Below are positions 58,264 to 64,000 of a stretch of DNA of 64,000 nucleotides, in pieces. Location: NCBI GenBank assembly GCA_038232655.1, contig JBBSNM010000001.1:62001-126000 (forward strand), written 5' to 3'. The stretch is from JACCVL01 sp038232655 (lineage in GTDB: Bacteria > Actinomycetota > Actinomycetes > Propionibacteriales > Nocardioidaceae). Position numbers and translations under genes: made by a program. The notes beneath the pieces were generated by a model. It had not been told where the DNA came from. It saw nothing but the letters and a program-made list of their open reading frames with translations, and ran no database searches. Each line of letters starts with the position of its first letter. Within the stretch, counting starts at the first letter, position 1.

Positions 58264-59114
58264 GTAGCCCGGCGAGCGACCCCACCGGCCCGCTACCGGC
58301 CGATCAGCCGGACGACGTCGGTGGCCCCACCAACGCGGATGGGGGGGCGGGCGACACCAGCGGGCACCGCACCGAGCACCTGCGCGCGGCCGAGGGAGCG
58401 GTGCTGCGCGCCGACGCGTTGATCGCCGGCTACGTCCCCGGCGTCAACATCCTCAACAGCTGCGACCTGTACTGCCGAGACGGCGAGCTGGTCGGCATCA
58501 TCGGCCCGAACGGCGCCGGCAAGTCGACGCTGCTGAAGGCGCTGTTCGGTCTGGTCCGGGTCTCCACCGGTTCGGTGCGGCTGCGCGGGGACGAGGTCAC
58601 CAACCAGCGAGCCGACGTGCTCGTCCGCAAGGGCATCGGGTTCGTGCCGCAGACCAACAACGTGTTTCCCGGGCTGACGATCGCCGAGAACCTCGAGATG
58701 GGCGTCTACCAGGAGCCCAAGCGCTTCGACGAGCGCTTCGACTTCGTGATCGGGTTGTTCCCCCGGCTCGGCGAGCGACGCAGCCAGTGGGCCGGGTCAC
58801 TGTCGGGCGGCGAGCGGCAGATGCTGGCGATGGGCCGGGCGCTGATGATGGAGCCGTCCGTGCTGCTGCTCGACGAGCCGTCGGCGGGGCTGTCGCCGGC
58901 GATGCAGGACGAGGTGTTCGTGCAGACCCGCAAGATCAACAAGGCGGGCGTCTCGGTGGTGATGGTGGAGCAGAACGCCCGCCGGTGCCTGCAGATCTGC
59001 GACCGGGGCTACGTGCTCGACCAGGGCGCCAACGCCTACACCGCCACCGGTCGGGAGCTGATCCACGACCCCAAGGTCACCGAGCTCTACCTCGGCACCC
59101 TCGCCAAGGTCTGA
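58260..59114 (+). CDS. livF: Branched-chain amino-acid ABC transporter ATPase LivF
   Basis: A 284-residue second ATPase. A hydrophilic leader (about 1-45) precedes ALIAGYVPGVNILNSC. Walker A IGPNGAGKSTLLKALFG; Q-loop GFVPQTNNVF; signature LSGGERQMLAMGRAL; Walker B VLLLDEPSAGLSP; switch region VVMVEQNARRCL, where Gln-Asn replaces His as is usual in LivF. ATG 58260 overlaps the livG stop. A strong hairpin follows the stop. Confidence 0.94.
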   Translation: MSSPASDPTGPLPADQPDDVGGPTNADGGAGDTSGHRTEHLRAAEGAVLRADALIAGYVPGVNILNSCDLYCRDGELVGIIGPNGAGKSTLLKALFGLVRVSTGSVRLRGDEVTNQRADVLVRKGIGFVPQTNNVFPGLTIAENLEMGVYQEPKRFDERFDFVIGLFPRLGERRSQWAGSLSGGERQMLAMGRALMMEPSVLLLDEPSAGLSPAMQDEVFVQTRKINKAGVSVVMVEQNARRCLQICDRGYVLDQGANAYTATGRELIHDPKVTELYLGTLAKV

Positions 59115-59123
59115 GCACGCAAG

Positions 59124-59155
59124 CGGCCCCGACCGGAGTGGTCCGGTGGGGGCCG
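59124..59155. terminator. Bidirectional hairpin terminator between livF and livK
   Basis: A 14-bp GC-rich stem with one mismatch (cggccccgaccgga / tccggtgggggccg) and loop gtgg, 10 nt after the livF stop and 30 nt beyond the convergent livK stop. No U-tract. Confidence 0.75.
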
Positions 59156-59184
59156 GTTGCGATGTACTCAGCCGTTCGGGTGCC

Positions 59185-60468
59185 TCACACCTGGCCGGTG
59201 ATGTAGCGCACGTTCTCGTAGGTGTTGTCCGCCTTGTACTTGAAGATGCCGATCGTCGCGGCCGACGGGCTGCCGGTCTCGTTGAACTCCAGCGGGCTGG
59301 AGACCCCGTCGTAGTCGATGTCGTCCCCGGCCTTGATCAGCTCCACGCACTTGGCGTACTCGGTGCACTTCTCGCCTTCCCTGGTGACACCGACGATCTC
59401 CTTGGCGATCGCCTCTCCGGAGTCGTCACCGGCGATGGTGGCAGCCAGCGCGCTGACGACCACGGCGTCGTAGGACTCAGGACCGTAGGTGAAGTCGTTG
59501 AGCTTCTTGTTGACGCTCAGCATCCGCTTGCGGAAGTCGCTGCTCAACTCGGCACCCGGGTAGGTCGCCTTCACACCTTCGAGCGTTCCCTGGTTGAAGT
59601 CCTTGGAGTAGTCGGCGGTGTTGCCGTCGACGAAGTAGATCTGCTTGTCCTGCGGGCCGATGCCCTTCGCCGTCAGGGCCGGGATGATCTTGGTGGTCTC
59701 GTTGAAGGCGATGAGCACGATGGCCTCGGGGTCGTTGGACGCGATCTTGTCCACCTCGGCGTTGAACTGCCCCGCATCGGCGTTGTAGAGCACCTTGTCG
59801 GTGACCGTGCCGCCCTGGTCGGTGAAGACCTTCTCGACCTGGTTGGCCAGGGCCTCGCCGTAGGAGTCCTGGCGGGCCATGATGGCGACGTTGCTGAAGC
59901 CGTCGGAGGCGACCAGGTTGGCCAGCACCGCACCCTGGAGGACATCGGACGGGGCGGTACGGAAGTACAGCCCCTTGTCGTCGTAGGTGTCGAAAGCCGT
60001 CGAGGTGTTGGCCGGGGAGAAGTGCACGACCCCCGCGCCGGTGATCTTGTCGATGACCGACAACGAGACGCTGGACGAAGCCGCACCGACAACCACGTCG
60101 GCACCCGCATCGAGCAGGTTGTTGGTCTCCTGGGGAGCGATGTTGGGCGTGCCGTCACCGGAGTCGGCCTTGACCTGCTTCACGGGGGAGCCGTTGACAC
60201 CGCCCGCCTTGTTGATCTCCTGCACGGCCAGGTCAACGCCGGCGAACTCCGGCGGGCCGAGGAAGGCGAGGTCACCGGTCTGCGGCAGCAGGGTGCCGAT
60301 CACCAGGGTGCCGTCACCCTTCGGCGTGTCCTCGGACGGCTTCTCCGAGGCCGTCTCTTCGCCTCCCGCACTGTCGGAGTCGCTGTCGGTGCCACCACAG
60401 GCGGCGAGAATTAGGGCACTGGCAGCAACGACGGCTGCAGCGCGAAAGGGTTGGGAACGCAGTCGCAT
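59185..60468 (-). CDS. livK: Branched-chain amino-acid ABC transporter substrate-binding lipoprotein
   Basis: A 427-residue type I periplasmic-binding protein. The signal peptide ends in lipobox LILAAC, followed by an acidic/Ser linker. The Leu/Ile/Val-binding fold begins at LVIGTLLPQTGDLAFLGPPE and includes GADVVVGAASSSVSLSVIDK (ligand loop), VHFSPANTSTAFD and YDAVVVSALAATIAGDD. Ligand specificity is unproven. It converges on the livHMGF operon, so subunit levels are set by two promoters. ATG 60468 has GGAGG 5 nt upstream. Confidence 0.94.
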   Translation of the reverse strand: MRLRSQPFRAAAVVAASALILAACGGTDSDSDSAGGEETASEKPSEDTPKGDGTLVIGTLLPQTGDLAFLGPPEFAGVDLAVQEINKAGGVNGSPVKQVKADSGDGTPNIAPQETNNLLDAGADVVVGAASSSVSLSVIDKITGAGVVHFSPANTSTAFDTYDDKGLYFRTAPSDVLQGAVLANLVASDGFSNVAIMARQDSYGEALANQVEKVFTDQGGTVTDKVLYNADAGQFNAEVDKIASNDPEAIVLIAFNETTKIIPALTAKGIGPQDKQIYFVDGNTADYSKDFNQGTLEGVKATYPGAELSSDFRKRMLSVNKKLNDFTYGPESYDAVVVSALAATIAGDDSGEAIAKEIVGVTREGEKCTEYAKCVELIKAGDDIDYDGVSSPLEFNETGSPSAATIGIFKYKADNTYENVRYITGQV

Positions 60469-60519
60469 GGATCCTCCGTGGTTCAAGCGTGCAGGCAGGT
60501 CGCCCAGCATATGGACGGC

Positions 60520-60525
60520 ATAGTA
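60520..60525 (-). promoter_or_regulatory. -10 box of the livK promoter
   Basis: TACTAT in ggaTACTATgcc on the minus strand matches TANNNT closely and lies about 50 nt before the livK ATG, leaving a normal leader with a good Shine-Dalgarno. No strong -35. Confidence 0.55.
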
Positions 60526-60578
60526 TCCGGGCGCTCGCTACAACGGTGTTGCGTGACGCCACTGTCGCGTCGTTGTTG

Positions 60579-61196
60579 TCACTTCGTGATCTTGCCGGAC
60601 GGGCCGTGGTCGAGCACCCCCTGGGCCACGTCGCGCATCGACAACCGCAGGTCCATCGCGGTGGTCTGGATCCAGCGGAAGGCGGCCGGCTCGGTGATGT
60701 CGAGGTTGGTCTGCAAGACCCCCTTGGCGCGGTCCACCAGTTTGCGAGTCTCGAGCCGGTCGCTCAGGTCGGTCACCTCCGCCTCCAGCTGGGTCAGCTC
60801 GGCGAACCGGCTCACAGCCATCTCGATGGCCGGCATCAGATCCGATGGCGCGAACGGCTTGACCAGGTAGGCCATGGCGCCCGACTCACGGGCGCGCTCC
60901 ACGAGCTCGCGCTGGCTGAAGGCGGTAAGGATCACGACGGGGGCGATCCGCTGCACGGCGATCCGCTCCGCGACGGAGATCCCGTCGAGGCGCGGCATCT
61001 TGACGTCCAGAACGACCAGGTCAGGGCGCAGCTCCTCGACCAGGCGCACGGCCTCCTCGCCGTCTGCCGCCTGGCCGACGACGTCGTACCCCTCCTCGGC
61101 CAGCATCTCGGCCAGGTCGAGGCGGATCAACGCTTCGTCTTCAGCGATCACGACCCGGCGCGGTACCGCGGCCTGCGCACTCACAGTGTCGGGCAT
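60579..61196 (-). CDS. pdtaR: Response regulator with ANTAR RNA-binding domain (PdtaR type)
   Basis: A 205-residue two-component regulator acting on RNA. The receiver domain (about 12-128) has RVVIAEDEALIRLDLAEML, the phosphoacceptor Asp in LVVLDVKMPRLDG, the Thr in VVILTAFSQRE and Lys in AYLVKPFAPSDL. A coiled-coil linker leads to the ANTAR domain (about 145-200, TRKLVDRAKGVLQTNLDITE..AFRWIQTTAMD). In mycobacteria PdtaR is phosphorylated by PdtaS and antiterminates at paired-hexaloop RNA; the kinase gene is not in this window. ATG 61196 lies 6 nt after a TAGCCT -10 box, so the mRNA is probably leaderless. Confidence 0.94.
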   Translation of the reverse strand: MPDTVSAQAAVPRRVVIAEDEALIRLDLAEMLAEEGYDVVGQAADGEEAVRLVEELRPDLVVLDVKMPRLDGISVAERIAVQRIAPVVILTAFSQRELVERARESGAMAYLVKPFAPSDLMPAIEMAVSRFAELTQLEAEVTDLSDRLETRKLVDRAKGVLQTNLDITEPAAFRWIQTTAMDLRLSMRDVAQGVLDHGPSGKITK

Positions 61197-61202
61197 GCTG
61201 AG

Positions 61203-61225
61203 AGGCTACCGAGACTCGGTAGGGT
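61203..61225. promoter_or_regulatory. Divergent pdtaR / tRNA-Leu promoters built on a 17-bp dyad
   Basis: ctaccgag-a-ctcggtag (61206-61222) is a perfect inverted repeat. Each arm ends in TAG, which begins a -10 hexamer: TAGGGT on plus (61220-61225), about 7 nt before the tRNA 5' end, and TAGCCT on minus (61208-61203), 6 nt before the pdtaR ATG. CTGAGA at 61198-61203 is a possible plus-strand -35 (16-bp spacing). Confidence 0.6.
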
Positions 61226-61233
61226 GAGGCCGC

Positions 61234-61307
61234 GCCCTGGTATTCCAACTGGCAGAGAAAGCGGACTCAAACCCCGCACAGTGTGGGTTCGACTCCCACC
61301 CAGGGCA
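61234..61307 (+). tRNA. tRNA-Leu (anticodon CAA), 3' CCA not encoded
   Basis: Acceptor gccctgg (61234-61240) pairs fully with ccagggc (61300-61306), with discriminator A. The T arm is gtggg-ttcgact-cccac (61283-61299). The anticodon loop ctcaaac gives CAA (reads UUG). The D arm ttcc..ggca..gaga is irregular, and the anticodon stem has an A-C mismatch at its loop-closing pair (61265/61273). The variable loop is only 5 nt (acagt), unlike the long arm of ordinary leucine tRNAs. Identity rests on the anticodon. Confidence 0.85.
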
Positions 61308-61312
61308 CGCGG

Positions 61313-62611
61313 TCAACAGCCGGCGAGACGTCGCGGTCCATCGACGAGCCCGGTCGCATCCTTGAGCCGCAGCACCCGCAGCGCCGACCGCTCCAGCCGC
61401 TCCCTGGTGAGCCGGCCGGCCGCGACCGCGGCACGTATCCCCGCCGTCGCAGCGCCCGGCGACGGCGACATCAGCAACAGGTCCGCCCCCGCCCGCAGCG
61501 CCTGGACGGCGACCCGACCGGCCGTGCCCGGAGAAGCGACCGCGCTCATGCTCAGCGAATCGGTCACGATCACCCCCGTGAAGCCCAGCCGCTTGCGCAG
61601 CCAGCCCCTGGTCATCGTCGGCGACAACGACGCCGGTCGACCCGAGGGGTCCAGCCGGTCGTAGGCCAGGTGACCGGTCATCACCATCTCGGCTCCGGAC
61701 CGGGCACCGGCCACGAACGGGCGCAGGTGCTGGCTGCGCCAGGCCGCCAGCGGCAGGCTGAGCCGTGGCAGTGCCTGGTGGCTGTCGACGGAGGTCGAGC
61801 CGTGCCCTGGCCAGTGCTTCAGGCTCACGGCGACACCGCCACGGTGGTAGCCGCAGATCTGCTGGCGCACCATCCTCGTCACGACCGCCGGGCCGGTGCC
61901 GAACGCGCGGGAGCCGATGACCCCGCCACCACCGACGGTGTCCACGTCGGCCACCGGTGCGAAGTCGGCGTCGAGCCCCATCGCCGCCATCGCTGCACCC
62001 ACGCGACGGGCGCTGCCGCGACCGCTGCTCGGATCGCCGCCCAGGTCACGGGCCGCGGGCTGACCGGTCGCCACCGGACCGGGGAGGCGGGACACCAGTC
62101 CGCCCTCCTGGTCGGTGAACAGCAGCGTGGGCGACCCGCCCCGTCGAGACGCCTGGTGCAGCCCGCGCGACAGCGTGCGCACCTGCTGAGGTGTGGAGAC
62201 GTTCCGGTCGAAGTAGACGATGCCACCGGGCTGGAAGGTGCGCGCCACCGCGGCCGGGGTCCGCACCCCGAAGCGTCGCGTGTTGGCCGCCAGCTCGTCG
62301 CCGCTCACCCGGTTCGGCGCGGTGCCGGCGACCGTGACGACCTGCAGCTGGTTGGCCAGCTCGCGCACCGACATCGCCGCCACCTGCCGCCGCAGCCGCT
62401 CGCGGGCGGGCCGCGGCTGGCTGGCGGAGCGAGGTGCCCTGGCCTGCTTCGGTGGCTGCCCGCTCGCCGATGTCTCGTCGGACGGCGGCATGCTGGGGCC
62501 CTCCGACAACGCCGTCTCGGGAGGTTCGGCTGCCGGCGTGTCGGTCGCTGCGCTGCAGCTGACGAGCAGCACGACACTGGCCAGGCCGGCAGCGGTGCGC
62601 CGCAGCGTCAC
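61313..62611 (-). CDS. nagZ: Glycoside hydrolase family 3 lipoprotein (beta-N-acetylhexosaminidase, NagZ type)
   Basis: A 432-residue exported lipoprotein: signal peptide with lipobox VLLVSC, Pro/Ser/Ala linker to about residue 70, then a GH3 TIM barrel. NagZ features are FTDQEGGLVSRLPGP, the flexible loop KHWPGHGSTSVDSHQALP with the catalytic Asp/His dyad, and nucleophile region GVIVTDSLSMSAV. It removes GlcNAc from peptidoglycan fragments during wall recycling. GTG 62611 overlaps the pyk stop as GTGA, coupling it to glycolysis; a metabolic reason is not apparent. Confidence 0.9.
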   Translation of the reverse strand: MTLRRTAAGLASVVLLVSCSAATDTPAAEPPETALSEGPSMPPSDETSASGQPPKQARAPRSASQPRPARERLRRQVAAMSVRELANQLQVVTVAGTAPNRVSGDELAANTRRFGVRTPAAVARTFQPGGIVYFDRNVSTPQQVRTLSRGLHQASRRGGSPTLLFTDQEGGLVSRLPGPVATGQPAARDLGGDPSSGRGSARRVGAAMAAMGLDADFAPVADVDTVGGGGVIGSRAFGTGPAVVTRMVRQQICGYHRGGVAVSLKHWPGHGSTSVDSHQALPRLSLPLAAWRSQHLRPFVAGARSGAEMVMTGHLAYDRLDPSGRPASLSPTMTRGWLRKRLGFTGVIVTDSLSMSAVASPGTAGRVAVQALRAGADLLLMSPSPGAATAGIRAAVAAGRLTRERLERSALRVLRLKDATGLVDGPRRLAGC

Positions 62612-64000
62612 GGGCGCGGGGCCCGCCGGTAGGCCGGTGCCACCTCGTCGCGGGCGTCGCCCATGCGATGGATGCGCAGCGCGTTGGTCGAGCCGGGGAT
62701 GCCCGGCGGGCTGCCCGCGACGATCACCACCTCGTCACCCTCGAAGCAGCGCCCGATCTCGAGCAGGCTGTGGTCGACCTGCATGACCATCTCGTCGGTG
62801 TGCTCGACCATCGGGGTCAGGAACGTCTCGATACCCCAGGTCAACGTGAGTTGCGAGCGCACCGCCCGCAGCGGGGTGAACGCCAGCACCGGCACCGGCC
62901 CGCGGTACCGGGCTAACCTCCGGGCGGAGTCACCGGAGGCGGTGAAGGCGACGATGAGCTTGGCGCCGACTGCCTCGGCCACCTGAGCTGCGGCGCGGCA
63001 CACGATCCCCCCGCGGGTGTGCGGGTCCCAGTTGATCGCGGCCATCTGGTCCAGGCCATGGTCCTCGGTGGACTCGATGATGCGCGCCATCGTGCGCACC
63101 GACTCGACGGGATAGTCGCCGACGCTGGTCTCCCCCGACAACATCACCGCGTCCGCGCCGTCGAGCACTGCGTTGGCGACGTCGGAGGCCTCCGCGCGAG
63201 TCGGCCGCGGCGCGGAGATCATCGACTCGAGCATCTGGGTGGCGACGATCACGGGTTTGGCGTTGCGCCGGGCCTTGTTCACGATCGTCTTCTGCACCAT
63301 CGGCACGTCCTCGAGCGGCAGCTCGACACCCAGGTCGCCGCGGGCCACCATGATGCCGTCGAAGGCGGAAACGATCTCGTCCAGGTTGTCGATCGCCTGT
63401 GGCTTCTCGATCTTGGCGATCACCGGCAGCCGGACGCCGACCTCGGTCATGATCTTGTGCACGGCGTCCACGTCGGAGGCTCGGCGGACGAACGACAGCG
63501 CCACCATGTCGACCGGCTTCGACAACGCCCAGCGCAGGTCGTCGCCGTCCTTGTCCGACATCGCCGGCGCGCTGACCGCCACCCCGGGCAGGTTGATGCC
63601 CTTGTTGTTGCTCAGGGTGCCGCCGACCTCGACCACGGTGCGGACGTCGGAGCCGTCGACCTCGGTCACCCGCAGCCGCAGGCTACCGTCGTCCAGCAGC
63701 ACCTCGTCGCCGGCCTGCACGTCCCGGGGCAGCCCCTGGTAGGTGGTGGACACCTCATCCTCGTCACCGGCGACGTCTCGGGTGGTGATCGTGAAGGTCG
63801 CGCCAACCTCCAGCTGCACGCTTCCCTCGGTGAACCGGCTGACCCGGATCTTTGGGCCCTGCAGGTCAGCCAGGATCCCGATGGCGTGGCCGGAGTCGTT
63901 GGACGCCTGACGGACCATCCGGTACGACACGTCGTGGTCGGCGTGGTCACCGTGGCTCATGTTCAGCCGGGCAACGTCCAGGCCCGCGTCAGTGAGCGCT
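62608..64000 (-). CDS. pyk: Pyruvate kinase (partial, 5' end beyond right edge)
   Basis: Converts phosphoenolpyruvate and ADP to pyruvate and ATP. The visible 464 codons lack only the first residues; the frame runs to the edge as ALTDAGLDVARLNMSHGDHA, the usual N-terminal pyruvate kinase sequence. Active-site blocks: IGILADLQGPKIRVSRF, KIEKPQAIDNLDEIV, IMVARGDLGVELPLEDV, KPVIVATQMLESMI and VMLSGETSVGDYPVESV. The ATG at 63960 is internal, not the start. nagZ follows with a GTGA overlap. Confidence 0.96.
   Translation of the reverse strand, partial: ALTDAGLDVARLNMSHGDHADHDVSYRMVRQASNDSGHAIGILADLQGPKIRVSRFTEGSVQLEVGATFTITTRDVAGDEDEVSTTYQGLPRDVQAGDEVLLDDGSLRLRVTEVDGSDVRTVVEVGGTLSNNKGINLPGVAVSAPAMSDKDGDDLRWALSKPVDMVALSFVRRASDVDAVHKIMTEVGVRLPVIAKIEKPQAIDNLDEIVSAFDGIMVARGDLGVELPLEDVPMVQKTIVNKARRNAKPVIVATQMLESMISAPRPTRAEASDVANAVLDGADAVMLSGETSVGDYPVESVRTMARIIESTEDHGLDQMAAINWDPHTRGGIVCRAAAQVAEAVGAKLIVAFTASGDSARRLARYRGPVPVLAFTPLRAVRSQLTLTWGIETFLTPMVEHTDEMVMQVDHSLLEIGRCFEGDEVVIVAGSPPGIPGSTNALRIHRMGDARDEVAPAYRRAPRP

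Overview
This 64 kb window comes from the chromosome of a high-GC actinobacterium (Actinomycetota). The evidence is the gene families present: SepH, the actinobacterial Trk pair beside an APC permease and a TRAM-type RNA methyltransferase, DUF3159/DUF3710/DUF3093/DUF4193/DUF4235/DUF5998/DUF4192/DUF7455, an Fe-S-type HemH with a cysteine-rich C-terminus, PdtaR with an ANTAR domain, the LprG/P55 lipid-export pair, and a ParC/ParE pair near the principal sigma factor. Many starts are GTG, and several promoters look leaderless. The order rlmD-like - APC permease - trkA - trkA - DUF3159 - OB-fold - DUF3710 - dut - DUF3093 - DUF4193 - suhB resembles the Mycobacterium tuberculosis Rv2689c-Rv2701c region. 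The order hemH - sepH - sulfurtransferase - tdk - phosphodiesterase - DUF5998 - acetyltransferase - parC - parE - sigma factor resembles Streptomyces. The species cannot be named from this window.

Layout. 1-7.3 kb: end fragment of a possible flavin reductase, a TauE/SafE exporter coupled to aconitase, a decayed zinc-ribbon membrane protein gene, and a fused aminodeoxychorismate synthase (PabAB). 7.3-7.7 kb: a non-coding repeat island. 7.7-17.2 kb: the Trk/dut/suhB block. 17.2-24.3 kb: coproporphyrin-type ferrochelatase, MFS transporter, SepH, sulfurtransferase, a disrupted thymidine kinase, a phosphodiesterase and DUF5998. 24.3-29.7 kb: a GNAT/acyl-CoA-synthetase fusion, an AMP-forming acyl-CoA synthetase and a beta-hydroxyacid dehydrogenase. 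29.8-37.0 kb: topoisomerase IV genes parC and parE flanking lprG and its MFS partner. 37.3-48.3 kb: DUF7455, DUF456, a 47-residue basic protein, the principal sigma factor, a universal stress protein, a GCS2-family ligase, DUF4192, DinB, an S9A oligopeptidase and a group 2 sigma factor. 48.3-54.8 kb: CoaE, ribosomal protein S1, DNA polymerase I, a PaaI-like thioesterase and DUF554. 54.9-60.5 kb: a complete branched-chain amino-acid ABC importer (livH-M-G-F, with livK convergent). 60.6-64 kb: PdtaR, tRNA-Leu(CAA), NagZ and the 3' part of pyk.

No obvious phage, transposon, CRISPR or secondary-metabolite system is present; this is mostly core genome. The unusual signals are smaller: a 137-bp duplicated element with internal inverted repeats; a perfect 4 x 30-bp in-frame repeat inside a methyltransferase fold; symmetric ANNCTAGNNT sites that read as face-to-face -10 boxes at divergent gene pairs; a 17-bp dyad carrying both -10 boxes of pdtaR and tRNA-Leu; a thymidine kinase that has lost its catalytic segment; a LivH permease with a secreted-type N-terminal domain; and short tandem duplications at gene ends. 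Starts were chosen from Shine-Dalgarno sequences, 1-4 nt stop/start overlaps (GTGA, ATGA, TGATG) or -10 boxes 6-8 nt upstream.
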